Shown here piece after piece: positions 54,751-63,728 of a stretch of 64,000 nucleotides of DNA. Position 1 is the first letter of the stretch, and every line of letters begins with the position of its first letter. The notes under the pieces were generated by a model that was given only the letters and a program-made list of their open reading frames with translations, did no database searches and was not told the DNA's origin. The translations under genes were made by a program, and so were the position numbers. The DNA is from an uncultured Pelagibacteraceae bacterium (lineage in GTDB: Bacteria > Pseudomonadota > Alphaproteobacteria > Pelagibacterales > Pelagibacteraceae): contig CACPCD010000002.1 of the NCBI GenBank assembly GCA_902632315.1, positions 32,501-96,500 of the forward strand. The letters are read 5' to 3'.

Positions 54751-55670
54751 ATACTGCAATAATAAATTCTGACTCTTATGAAAAGCATAATACAGGTGAC
54801 GGTCATCCTGAACAACCTAAAAGAGTAATTGCCATTAAAGAAAAATTAAAAAAAAGAAATGATTTAATTTGGGAAACTCCAGTTGGTGTTCCTAAAGATG
54901 TTTTGGCAATGACACACTCAAAAGAATATATTGAAAATTTAAATAATTCTTTTCCACAAAGAGGTCTTAAATTTTTAGATGGGGATACAGTTGTGTCGCC
55001 TGAAAGTAAAAAAGCAGTTTTTGATGCTGCAGGTTCTACCATTAAAGCAATAGATGGGATAGAAAATAATCAATTTAAAAATGCTTTTTGTTTAGCAAGG
55101 CCTCCTGGACATCATGCCGAAAAAAACAAAGCAATGGGATTTTGTTGTATATCAAATGCTGGGGTCGCAACAAACTATTTGATAAATAAATACAAGTATA
55201 AAAGGATTGCTTGCGTAGATTTTGATGTTCATTGGGGAAATGGAAATTATGATGTCATGCGAAATAACAAAAATTCATTATATATTTCTACTCATCAATA
55301 TCCTTTTTATCCAGGAGGAGGAACAGATAAAGATAAAGGCGATTTTAACAACTCTTTAAACATACCATTACCGGCTGGTACAAATTCTGAACAGTACTTT
55401 AATGCATTTGATAGGGTTTTAGATAGATTAATAGAATATAAACCTGATTTTCTTTTATTCTCAGCAGGTTTCGATGCCCATAAAGATGATCCATTAGCTC
55501 AATTTCAACTAAACTCAAGAGATTTTTATGAGATAACTAAAAGAACTTTGTCAGCTACTAATAAATTTACTAAAGGAAAAGTTGTTTCAATACTTGAAGG
55601 TGGATATGATTTAAATGCATTAGCAGAAAGTGCAAACGAACACGTCAACGCACTTATAGAATTTAATTGA
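54747..55670 (+). CDS. histone-deacetylase-family hydrolase
   Basis: 307 residues of the arginase/deacetylase fold. Family motifs: HPEQPKR, RPPGHHAEKNKAMGFC (His pair and tyrosine-loop region), zinc-binding CVDFDVHWGNG and FSAGFDAHKDDPLA, and a final LEGGYDLNALAE. Bacterial members deacetylate polyamines, acetoin-related compounds or proteins; the substrate is not known here. It overlaps dapE by 4 bp and is followed after 30 bp by a SET-domain gene. Confidence 0.9.
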   Translation: MNTAIINSDSYEKHNTGDGHPEQPKRVIAIKEKLKKRNDLIWETPVGVPKDVLAMTHSKEYIENLNNSFPQRGLKFLDGDTVVSPESKKAVFDAAGSTIKAIDGIENNQFKNAFCLARPPGHHAEKNKAMGFCCISNAGVATNYLINKYKYKRIACVDFDVHWGNGNYDVMRNNKNSLYISTHQYPFYPGGGTDKDKGDFNNSLNIPLPAGTNSEQYFNAFDRVLDRLIEYKPDFLLFSAGFDAHKDDPLAQFQLNSRDFYEITKRTLSATNKFTKGKVVSILEGGYDLNALAESANEHVNALIEFN

Positions 55671-55700
55671 ATAATATTTAGCTACTTGTAAATCACTAAA

Positions 55701-56183
55701 ATGAAATTGTACAAAATAAAAAAATCAAAAATCGATAATAAGGGACGTGGTCTTTATGCTACAAAAGATATTAAAGAAGGTACAAAAATAATTAATTATG
55801 TTGGAAAAATTATAACTAATAAGGAGGTTGATGAATCTAATAAATTTGATAACAAAAAACCAATATATTTATTTACTCTTAATAAAAAATATACGCTCGA
55901 TGGAGATTTCAAATGGAATATTGCTGGATTAATAAATCATTCATGTGATAATAATTGTGATTATAATGGTAAAGGTTTAAAGGTTTGGATTACAGCAATA
56001 AGAGATATTAAAAAAGGAGAAGAATTTACTTGTGATTATGGTTTTGGTTATGACGAAGACTTTAGGCAATTTCCATGTAAATGTGGCTCCAAAAATTGTT
56101 GTGGATATATTGTGAGGGAAGAGTCCAGATGGAGAATTAATAAAAAATTTGCTATGAGTAATAAAAGTAAAATTAATAAATAA
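55701..56183 (+). CDS. SET-domain protein (putative lysine methyltransferase)
   Basis: 160 residues, almost all SET domain. The N-terminal GRGLYATKDIKEGTKII, the SAM-binding pseudoknot motif LINHSCDNNC and GEEFTCDYGF, and a post-SET cysteine cluster CKCGSKNCCGY are present, so a catalytically competent fold is likely. Substrates of bacterial SET proteins are largely unknown. It follows the HDAC-like gene and converges on truA with an 11-bp overlap. Confidence 0.9.
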   Translation: MKLYKIKKSKIDNKGRGLYATKDIKEGTKIINYVGKIITNKEVDESNKFDNKKPIYLFTLNKKYTLDGDFKWNIAGLINHSCDNNCDYNGKGLKVWITAIRDIKKGEEFTCDYGFGYDEDFRQFPCKCGSKNCCGYIVREESRWRINKKFAMSNKSKINK

Positions 56184-56913
56184 CTCTCATCAAATAAAGC
56201 CCTTCTGGCGGAGCTGGGGGTGCACATAAACTTCTTTTTTTTGAATTCATAATATTTTTAAACTTTTTTAAGCTCCATTTTTTTTCACCAACATATTTTA
56301 AACATCCTACCATCGAGCGAACCTGTTGTTGCAAATAAGATTGAGATTTGAATTCAATTTCAATTTTATTTTTTTTTGATTTAACTTTAACTGACTCCAT
56401 AGTTTTAATTGGACTTTTAGCCCTGCAACTTGAGGCCCTGAAAGTAGAAAAATCTTTGGTCCCTTCAAGTTCTTTTGCTGCCTTTTTCATCTCAGATATA
56501 TAAAGCTTATTAATTACATGCCAACATCTACTTTTATCTAAGACTGGTGCACTTAGGCGGTTAATTATAACATAATTATATATTCTCATTTTCGCAGAAA
56601 AACGAGCATGAAATTTTTGGCCTCTTTTTTTAATTCTAACAACTGTAACTAGATCTTTATTCAAGAAATGATTAATAGATTTTAAAAATTTATCAGTGTT
56701 AATAATCTGTGTTTTACACTCAAAATGTGCTGATTGTTCTATTGCATGCACTTTAGCATCAGTTCTTCCAGCTCCTGTCAAAACAATTTTTTCTTTTAAT
56801 ATCTTGGAAATTTTTTCTTGAATGAGACCTTGAATAGTCTTTCCTTTTTTTTGAACTTGCCAACCTCTAAAACTAGTTCCAACGTATTCTATGAGAATTT
56901 GATATTTATACAT
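56173..56913 (-). CDS. truA: tRNA pseudouridine(38-40) synthase
   Basis: 246 residues. The catalytic Asp is in GAGRTDAKVHA (about residues 47-57), with RAYNYVI-like MRIYNYVIINR and FRASSCRAKSPI also typical. It modifies the tRNA anticodon arm. Its start overlaps fmt by 8 bp in a truA-fmt-def operon. Confidence 0.95.
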   Translation of the reverse strand: MYKYQILIEYVGTSFRGWQVQKKGKTIQGLIQEKISKILKEKIVLTGAGRTDAKVHAIEQSAHFECKTQIINTDKFLKSINHFLNKDLVTVVRIKKRGQKFHARFSAKMRIYNYVIINRLSAPVLDKSRCWHVINKLYISEMKKAAKELEGTKDFSTFRASSCRAKSPIKTMESVKVKSKKNKIEIEFKSQSYLQQQVRSMVGCLKYVGEKKWSLKKFKNIMNSKKRSLCAPPAPPEGLYLMRVIY

Positions 56914-57838
56914 TTAATAAAATAGATCCTTTAGAAATTCTTGAACCAAGTATAAACTCACTAATTTTTTGAACTTTTCTTCCTTCTCTTTGAATTTCAA
57001 GAATCTTAATGGATTTATTATCACCACAAGCAATCTCAAGTTTTTCTGTTAATACCTCGCCTGCCTTGCCAACACCATTTCCAATCTCTGCTTTTAAAAT
57101 TTTATATCTTTCCCCATTAGAGTTAAAAAAAGCACCTGGAGAAGGATATAAACCATTTATTTTTCCAATAATTTTTAAGGCTCCCTCATTCCAATTTATT
57201 TGGCCTTCATTTTTATTTATTTTTTTTGCATATGATGCTTTAGAATGATCTTGATCAATAAACTTTGCTTTTTCATCAAATATATCATCTATATTTTCTA
57301 AAATCTTTTCTGCTGCTAAGAAAGATAGTTTTTCTGAGACTTCCATCGCATTTAGAGTTTTATCTAATTTGATCTTATATATATTGCTGACAGGTCCGCT
57401 ATCTAATTCTTCATTAATTTTCATAATACTTATTCCTGTTTCATTATCTAAATTCATTATTGATCTTTGTATTGGTGCTGCACCTCTCCATTTAGGAAGA
57501 ATAGATGCATGAATATTAAAAAAACCTTTTTTTGTAAGAGCTAAAAATTCTTTTGGTATTATTTGCCCATAAGCAACTACAATTGCAAGGTCAGCATTTA
57601 AATTTTTCATATATTCATATTCTTCAACATTATCTTTTAAATTATTTGGTGTTCTGAATTCTATATTCAACGTTTCTGATAAACCCTGAATTGGAGATTT
57701 ATTAATTTTTTGTCCACGATGTGATTTCTGTGGTGGTTGCGTATAAACAATGCTAATTGGAAATCCGTTTTGATATAAAGACTTTAGCACTGGAACAGCA
57801 AAAAAAGGCGTGCCCATAAAAATAATTTTTTTTGCCAT
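56906..57838 (-). CDS. fmt: methionyl-tRNA formyltransferase
   Basis: 310 residues. Starts IIFMGTPFFAVPVL, has the formyl-transfer motif NIHASILPKWRGAAPIQRSI with catalytic Asn and His, and a C-terminal OB-like domain (from about 205). It formylates initiator Met-tRNA. It lies between truA and def. Confidence 0.96.
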   Translation of the reverse strand: MAKKIIFMGTPFFAVPVLKSLYQNGFPISIVYTQPPQKSHRGQKINKSPIQGLSETLNIEFRTPNNLKDNVEEYEYMKNLNADLAIVVAYGQIIPKEFLALTKKGFFNIHASILPKWRGAAPIQRSIMNLDNETGISIMKINEELDSGPVSNIYKIKLDKTLNAMEVSEKLSFLAAEKILENIDDIFDEKAKFIDQDHSKASYAKKINKNEGQINWNEGALKIIGKINGLYPSPGAFFNSNGERYKILKAEIGNGVGKAGEVLTEKLEIACGDNKSIKILEIQREGRKVQKISEFILGSRISKGSILLNV

Positions 57839-57839
57839 T

Positions 57840-58364
57840 TTAAACTATAATTCTATCTGGGTTTTTTTTATTTTTTGATATCTTTTTAATAATAAAGTCC
57901 CTTTTTAATTTTGATAAATTGTCGATAATTAGTTTTCCATCTAAATGATTTATTTCATGCTGAAGACAAGTTGATAGAATACCCTCACATTTTAAGTTTT
58001 TGTGCTTTCCATCAAGATCAATATATTCAACTTCGCACGTACTGGGCCTCTCAATTTCAATAAATGTATCTGGAATAGATAGGCAGCCTTCTTCATAAAC
58101 TGAGGTTTCACTGCTAAAGTTCTTGATAATAGGGTTAATGAAGCTCATTGGCTTTTTTGGTTCGTCTTTTGTTGATACATCTAGAACAATAATTCTTTTT
58201 AAAATACCTACCTGCACAGCGGCTAGTCCAATCCCTTTTGAATGATACATTGTATCAAATAAATCTTTAATTAGTTTTTTTTCATTCATTCCAATCTTTT
58301 CAATTGGATTTGAAATTTTTTTTAGAATTTCATCTGGTACAGTGACAATATCTTTAATACTCAT
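57840..58364 (-). CDS. def: peptide deformylase
   Basis: 174 residues. All three motifs are present: GIGLAAVQVG, EGCLSIP and QHEINHLDG, with the metal ligands Cys and two His. It removes the N-formyl group from nascent proteins. It precedes fmt by 1 bp, matching substrate-product logic. Confidence 0.96.
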   Translation of the reverse strand: MSIKDIVTVPDEILKKISNPIEKIGMNEKKLIKDLFDTMYHSKGIGLAAVQVGILKRIIVLDVSTKDEPKKPMSFINPIIKNFSSETSVYEEGCLSIPDTFIEIERPSTCEVEYIDLDGKHKNLKCEGILSTCLQHEINHLDGKLIIDNLSKLKRDFIIKKISKNKKNPDRIIV

Positions 58365-58387
58365 GGAATAGAAAAATAACCTAATTT

Positions 58388-60154
58388 TTAAACTTTTAAA
58401 GGAAGAACTTTCAGAAGAATATTATTTCTTATTCTATCAATATTTAGTTGATTTAAAGTGCTGATTATAAAATACATTGTATCTTCGTCCATTCTTTCAA
58501 TTTTATCTTCACCTATTACTTCTGCTATTCGCAGCAAAGCAGCTGCTTTTTCATTGTTATTTATCATTACTTGAATGTCTGTTGGTATCTCAGAAATATT
58601 CATTTCATATAAATCCTCATATTTTTTTTCTATGACCACTCCATCAGACTTTAATGTCTCTAAAAAGATTACATCTTTTTTTGAAAGAAAGTATTTTTTA
58701 TTCTTTTTAATTTTCTTTAAAAAATTATTAATATCTTTCTCAATTTTTGATTTAGGATAATCTTTATTAAAATAATTTAAAAGTTTTGATTGGTGTAAAA
58801 CATCATTATTAAATTTTATCTTTTTATCTTTTGCTACTTTAATTTGAATATTTGTATAATAAAAGCTTGTTAAATTATCAGGTATATCTAAGGGATTCAT
58901 TGTTTCAAGAAATTTTTTTAACTCCGTGTCAAATGCATTTCCTATATTTTCATTCTCGAATGAATTTTTTAAAATTTTTAACAATTTAAGTTTTTCAACC
59001 ATTTCTGACTCTAAAAGTATTTTTTGATAAATTAAGGCTCTAGCCTCTATATTTGACATTGATTTATATGAAGTCTGAGCCTCCAAAAGTTGATTTATAT
59101 TAAATTGAAATCTTTTATAAATATTAAATAAATCTTCCTCAGGATAATTTTTATTATGAACTGCTAGTTCAATATTAGATATTTTTTCAAGTTCAGTAAC
59201 ATCTATTTCTTGAAAAGAATTCAAAAGATTATGTGATGACAAATATTTCCATATTAATTTATTTGTAGAAGCTTTCGGGTTAAAAACAATTTTCGGATTT
59301 GTTTGGTGGGCTAAATGAAAATTTAGTAATGACTTTTCTGATATTTTATCATCTGGATTATTTGTAAAACCAAAAAGAAAGTTTATTTTATTTTCAAAAT
59401 ATTTATCTTTAAAACCTTGTTCTTTTTTCAAATCATAAATAATTTGTGCTTCATCTTTTTTACCTTCAACTATTAAACAATAAATATTAAATTTAGATAG
59501 ATAATCATCACTAATAGGCTCAAAGTTTTTTTGAAAAATTTGACATGCCTTTTCTAATTCAGCAACAGATAAATAATAATCAACTAAGTATCTTGTTAAT
59601 TTAGGATGCAAATTTATAACTTGATTTTTGATCAAATATTCCTCTATCAAATCTAAATCTGAGTTTTTTATCAACCATTCTGACTTAAATTTAAGAAATT
59701 CTTTTTCAGATATATTTACTTTTGGATAATAAGCATTTGTAAAAAGCGCAATTCTTAAAATTTCATTTGCATCATTTGACAAATTTAAATTATTTAACTT
59801 TATAAAAATATTTTTTATTTGATCACCATTTGAATTTGACCACATATTTATATCTAGATCATAGTCCTCAGGGTCGTATAAGCCAACAATCTTTACAGTT
59901 TGAGAGTTGATATTTTGATCAAGTTTTATCTCATTTTGATCTTTTAAAACTTGCATTTCATAAATACTTAATTCCGATGAATTTTCAGTGCTATCTTTTT
60001 TTTTATATTTTTCTGCTTCAGACTCTTGTTCGATTTGTTTTTTATTTAAATCCCAAATATCAATTGGCTTATCTTCAGCTAACGAGTGAAATACAATTAA
60101 AAAGGTAAAAATAATTGATAAATATTTTTTATTTAACAATCTTAAAATTTTCAT
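58388..60154 (-). CDS. large secreted helical protein of unknown function
   Basis: 588 residues with a signal peptide (hydrophobic KYLSIIFTFLIVFHSLA, cleavage likely after Ala near residue 27). The mature part is acidic at first (DIWDLNKKQIEQESE) and then largely alpha-helical, rich in Leu, Asn and Lys, perhaps TPR/alpha-solenoid-like (LVDYYLSVAELEKACQIF). No catalytic motif is recognised. It begins inside the 3' end of a small membrane-protein gene (26-bp overlap) and precedes def by 23 bp. It may belong to a cell-envelope role, which is inference from the signal peptide. Confidence 0.75.
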   Translation of the reverse strand: MKILRLLNKKYLSIIFTFLIVFHSLAEDKPIDIWDLNKKQIEQESEAEKYKKKDSTENSSELSIYEMQVLKDQNEIKLDQNINSQTVKIVGLYDPEDYDLDINMWSNSNGDQIKNIFIKLNNLNLSNDANEILRIALFTNAYYPKVNISEKEFLKFKSEWLIKNSDLDLIEEYLIKNQVINLHPKLTRYLVDYYLSVAELEKACQIFQKNFEPISDDYLSKFNIYCLIVEGKKDEAQIIYDLKKEQGFKDKYFENKINFLFGFTNNPDDKISEKSLLNFHLAHQTNPKIVFNPKASTNKLIWKYLSSHNLLNSFQEIDVTELEKISNIELAVHNKNYPEEDLFNIYKRFQFNINQLLEAQTSYKSMSNIEARALIYQKILLESEMVEKLKLLKILKNSFENENIGNAFDTELKKFLETMNPLDIPDNLTSFYYTNIQIKVAKDKKIKFNNDVLHQSKLLNYFNKDYPKSKIEKDINNFLKKIKKNKKYFLSKKDVIFLETLKSDGVVIEKKYEDLYEMNISEIPTDIQVMINNNEKAAALLRIAEVIGEDKIERMDEDTMYFIISTLNQLNIDRIRNNILLKVLPLKV

Positions 60155-60308
60155 TAGATATAATTTTTTCTATTTCTTTCTTGGGTGTCGGAAAATCTAT
60201 TTTATTAAGCAAAAAAACTACTCCAAAAATTACTATCACAACTAGAGCTAACTTTACTACTAATCTAATAATATTCGTTCTCGAACTTGTTTTTTTAATA
60301 AATTGCAT
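60129..60308 (-). CDS. 59-residue single-pass membrane protein
   Basis: The frame begins MQFIKKTSSRTNIIRLVVKL and ends ENFKIVK. A positive N-terminus precedes one strong membrane helix (about residues 15-35, LVVKLALVVIVIFGVVFLL), then a charged tail KKEIEKIISNENF. It is just below 60 codons so easily missed. The 3' end overlaps the start of the 588-residue secreted protein by 26 bp, suggesting coupled expression. Function unknown. Confidence 0.65.
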   Translation of the reverse strand: MQFIKKTSSRTNIIRLVVKLALVVIVIFGVVFLLNKIDFPTPKKEIEKIISNENFKIVK

Positions 60309-60365
60309 ATAGCTTTGGATAATTTCAAATTAAGACATATTTGTGTTTTTTCAATAAAGAAAATT

Positions 60366-60878
60366 ATGAAATCAAGAAAAAATATTGTTTTTTTAGGCAT
60401 GATGGGCTCAGGTAAGACATCTATCGGTACACTAATTTCAAAAAAATTAAACTTGGAATTTTACGATACTGACAAATTAATTGAACAGGAACTAAATCTT
60501 AGTATTCCTAAAATATTTGAAAAAAAAGGTGAAAATTTTTTTAGGGAAATTGAAGAAAAAACTGTAATTAATATTTTAAAAAAAAAAAATATTGTAATTT
60601 CTTTAGGAGGTGGTGCCTTTTTGAATAAAAATATTAGAAACGAAATTCAGAAAAATCATTTTTCATTTTGGCTAAAATGTAATGAGGAAACCATATATAA
60701 AAGAATAAAAAATAGTTCAAAAAGGCCTATTGCTAATAAACTAAATAAAACCGAAATAATTAATTTGTCAAAAAAACGGTCTAAAATCTACTCAAAAGCA
60801 ATGTATAGTATTAATTGTGATAATTTAACAAAAAATGAAATTATGAAAAAAGTTATAAATATTTATGAAACCCATTAA
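60366..60878 (+). CDS. aroK: shikimate kinase
   Basis: 170 residues from the ATG at 60366; an earlier in-frame ATG at 60303 would overlap the divergent membrane-protein gene and adds a nonconserved lead. Walker A is LGMMGSGKTSIG, followed by FYDTDKLIE, FFREIEEK and LGGGAFL, the shikimate-binding blocks. It overlaps aroB by 14 bp. Confidence 0.95.
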   Translation: MKSRKNIVFLGMMGSGKTSIGTLISKKLNLEFYDTDKLIEQELNLSIPKIFEKKGENFFREIEEKTVINILKKKNIVISLGGGAFLNKNIRNEIQKNHFSFWLKCNEETIYKRIKNSSKRPIANKLNKTEIINLSKKRSKIYSKAMYSINCDNLTKNEIMKKVINIYETH

Positions 60879-61968
60879 ATTAAAGATTAAAACAAGTGTA
60901 AATACATATCCAATTTACATTGGAAAAAATTTGATTTTAACTTTACCAAAAATATTTAAAGATAATTCAATCAATCTAAAAAAATGTTTGTTAGTAGTTG
61001 ACAGGAAAATTCCCAAAAAACTTGTGTCTCAAATTATAAAATCATTTAATAAAAGATTAAATATTTTTTATATTGATGCAAATGAAAAAAATAAAAATCA
61101 AAAAACTGTAAATTCTATGCTTGAAACTTTACTTAAAAAAAATTTCTCTAGAGAAGATTATCTGATAGCTTTAGGTGGTGGTATAACTGGTGATATTTCT
61201 GGTTTCGTTGCAAGTCAATTTAAGAGAGGACTACAATTTATTAATATTCCAACGACTCTTTTATCCCAAGTAGACTCAGCTATAGGTGGCAAGACTGGTA
61301 TAAACACCAAATATGGAAAAAATTTAATCGGTAGTTTTTACCAGCCTAAAATTGTTATCAGCGATAGTATTTTTTTAGAAAGTCTTCCAGAAAGAGAAAT
61401 AGTTTGTGGCTATGGGGAAATTTTAAAACATTCTATCATATCTAATAAAAGATTTTTCAAATTTCTTGATAAAAATATTGAGTCTATAATAAATCTTCAG
61501 ACACCATTTATAGAAAAAGCAATTTTCGAAAGCTGTAAAATTAAAAAAGATGTTGTTGAAAGAGATGAAAGAGAAAAAAATTTTCGAAAAATTTTAAATT
61601 TTGGACATACTTTTGGTCATGCATTTGAGGCATCATTAAATTATTCAAGAAAATTGAATCATGGTGAGGCTGTATTATTGGGGATGAAAACAGCATTAAA
61701 CTTTAGTTTTAGAAAAAATTTTTTAAATCAAAAAGATTATTTATCTTTAATAAGCCATCTTAAAAACTCAAAATTTCCTTTAAATGTGAAAAAGTATTTT
61801 TCGTCAAAAGATTTAGGAAAAATTTTATCATTTATGATTAAAGACAAGAAAAACAATTCTGATATGATTAATTTAGTTTTATTAAAAAAAATTGAAAAAC
61901 CTTTAATTGATTATAAGTTTAAAAAAAAAGATTTAGAAAAATTTTTGAGAAATGAGTTAACTAATTAG
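60865..61968 (+). CDS. aroB: 3-dehydroquinate synthase
   Basis: 367 residues. NAD- and metal-binding motifs ALGGGITGDISGFVASQFKR, NIPTTLLSQVDSAIGGKTGI, and the zinc histidines in LNFGHTFGHAFEA and LNHGEAV are present. It closes the ring to 3-dehydroquinate for the chorismate pathway. The aroK-aroB pairing is standard. Its end overlaps the convergent BolA-like gene by 12 bp. Confidence 0.96.
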   Translation: MKPIKLKIKTSVNTYPIYIGKNLILTLPKIFKDNSINLKKCLLVVDRKIPKKLVSQIIKSFNKRLNIFYIDANEKNKNQKTVNSMLETLLKKNFSREDYLIALGGGITGDISGFVASQFKRGLQFINIPTTLLSQVDSAIGGKTGINTKYGKNLIGSFYQPKIVISDSIFLESLPEREIVCGYGEILKHSIISNKRFFKFLDKNIESIINLQTPFIEKAIFESCKIKKDVVERDEREKNFRKILNFGHTFGHAFEASLNYSRKLNHGEAVLLGMKTALNFSFRKNFLNQKDYLSLISHLKNSKFPLNVKKYFSSKDLGKILSFMIKDKKNNSDMINLVLLKKIEKPLIDYKFKKKDLEKFLRNELTN

Positions 61969-62217
61969 TATTTGAAGCGAGTGTATGTATGTTTTCATTT
62001 CTTCATCTAAAATTTTATATATTTTTTTATTACTATCTATCTTATTCATGCCATGTAATTCATTCGATTTAATTAAAATCTTAAGATGAAATTTTCCTTC
62101 TTGGTGCGATTTATGATTTTTATGTAAAAAAGATTTATCTTCTATCTTTATATCTTCAATTAAAATTTGATCCTTAATTTTTTTTTTTACAATTGCTATC
62201 AACTCATTTATATCCAT
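61957..62217 (-). CDS. BolA/IbaG family protein
   Basis: 86 residues. The BolA fold is shown by FLHKNHKSHQEGKFHLKILI (conserved SHxxGxHF-like segment with metal-ligand His) and SNELHGMNKIDSNKKIYKIL. BolA proteins bind [2Fe-2S] clusters with monothiol glutaredoxins. It is divergent from the J-domain gene by 19 bp. Confidence 0.85.
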   Translation of the reverse strand: MDINELIAIVKKKIKDQILIEDIKIEDKSFLHKNHKSHQEGKFHLKILIKSNELHGMNKIDSNKKIYKILDEEMKTYIHSLQILIS

Positions 62218-62236
62218 ACAGAATATTTATATTATT

Positions 62237-62764
62237 ATGAATTATATTTGTGACTGGCATAATTGTAAAGAAGTAGGGGAATACAAAGCGCCTATAGAAA
62301 AAGATAATAGTAAGAAATTTAGAATGTTATGTCTAGAACATGTAAAAGAATTCAACAAAAATTGGAACTATTTTTCTGGAATGAGTGATGATCAGGTTAT
62401 TAATTTTTTAAAATCAGATATGATATGGCATAAACCAACTCAAAGTTTTAGCTCTTCTGATAATTTCTTCAAAGTTCTTTGGAATAACACATTAAAAGAT
62501 GAGCTGGATAAAGATAAATTTAAAAGTGAATACAACCATATGCGTCAATTTAAATTTGATCATAAAGACATTAAAGCTTTCAGTATTTTGGGAATTTCGG
62601 TCGGTCTAAAGTGGGAAAAAATTCAGGAAAAATTCAAAATCCTTGTCAAAAAATTTCACCCTGATATGAATTCAGGTAATAAAAAATATGAAGAAAAACT
62701 TAAATTGATTACTTTAGCTTATACACAGCTAAAAAATACTTATAGAGAAAAAATTGACACCTAA
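62237..62764 (+). CDS. J-domain protein (DnaJ-like)
   Basis: 175 residues. The N-terminus has paired Cys and His (CDWHNC, then C33-LEH) that may bind zinc; the C-terminal J domain (about residues 115-172) has the HPD triplet in KKFHPDMN. J proteins stimulate Hsp70 ATPase. Alphaproteobacteria commonly encode this J protein just before cobS, as here (11-bp overlap), hinting at a chaperone role for the CobST complex; this is inference. Confidence 0.9.
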   Translation: MNYICDWHNCKEVGEYKAPIEKDNSKKFRMLCLEHVKEFNKNWNYFSGMSDDQVINFLKSDMIWHKPTQSFSSSDNFFKVLWNNTLKDELDKDKFKSEYNHMRQFKFDHKDIKAFSILGISVGLKWEKIQEKFKILVKKFHPDMNSGNKKYEEKLKLITLAYTQLKNTYREKIDT

Positions 62765-63728
62765 TTTAAACATACAACCTGATATTAAAGTATCTATTAA
62801 ACAAACTTTTGGTTTTGATACAGAAATGGAAGTAGACGCTTTTTCGAAAAAAAATGAATACGTCCCCGAAATTGATAGAAATTATAAATTTGATAAGGAC
62901 ACCACACTTGCGATTATTTCAGGATTCGCATTTAACAAAAGAGTTCTTGTTCAAGGTTATCATGGTACAGGAAAATCAACTCACATAGAACAAATTGCAG
63001 CTAGACTTAATTGGCCCTGTATAAGAGTAAATCTAGACAGCCATGTCAGCAGAATTGATTTAATAGGAAAAGACGCAATTGTTTTGAAAGATGGAAAACA
63101 GGTGACTGAGTTTAAAGAAGGTATTTTGCCCTGGTCAATTCAAAACCCAGTTGCTTTAGTTTTCGATGAATACGATGCTGGAAGACCCGATGTTATGTTC
63201 GTAATACAAAGAGTTCTTGAAGCTGAAGGAAATTTTACTCTTTTAGATAAAAATAAAGTTATTAAACAAAATAATTTTTTTAGATTATTTGCTACTTCGA
63301 ATACCGTTGGTCTTGGAGATACCTCTGGTTTATATCATGGAACTCAACAAATAAATCAAGGTCAAATGGATAGATGGAATATAGTTACAACCTTAAATTA
63401 TTTAAGTTTAGAAAAAGAAATGGAAATAATCTTAGCAAAAAATAAATCCCTTAATAATCAAAAAGGTAAAGACAAAGTTGCAAATATGATTAAAGTTGCT
63501 TCATTAACTAGAAAAGGGTTTATTGCAGGTGATATTTCAACAGTAATGAGTCCAAGAACAGTGTTGCATTGGGCAGAAAATACGGAAATATTCAAAGATA
63601 CTGGCTATGCATTCAGAGTTACTTTTTTAAATAAATGTGATGAAATCGAAAAAAATACTATAGCTGAATATTACCAAAGATGTTTTGGAGAAGATTTACC
63701 TGAGTCACTTGTAAATATTCAAATTTAA
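62754..63728 (+). CDS. cobS: cobaltochelatase subunit CobS (AAA+ ATPase)
   Basis: 324 residues, near Pseudomonas denitrificans CobS (332). Walker A GYHGTGKSTHIEQIAAR, Walker B ALVFDEYDAGRPD, and sensor region FATSNTVGLGDTSGLYHGTQ match CobS in the MoxR AAA+ clade. The start is TTG. In the aerobic pathway CobS and CobT insert cobalt with CobN; no other cobalamin gene lies in this window. cobT follows directly. Confidence 0.95.
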   Translation: MTPNLNIQPDIKVSIKQTFGFDTEMEVDAFSKKNEYVPEIDRNYKFDKDTTLAIISGFAFNKRVLVQGYHGTGKSTHIEQIAARLNWPCIRVNLDSHVSRIDLIGKDAIVLKDGKQVTEFKEGILPWSIQNPVALVFDEYDAGRPDVMFVIQRVLEAEGNFTLLDKNKVIKQNNFFRLFATSNTVGLGDTSGLYHGTQQINQGQMDRWNIVTTLNYLSLEKEMEIILAKNKSLNNQKGKDKVANMIKVASLTRKGFIAGDISTVMSPRTVLHWAENTEIFKDTGYAFRVTFLNKCDEIEKNTIAEYYQRCFGEDLPESLVNIQI

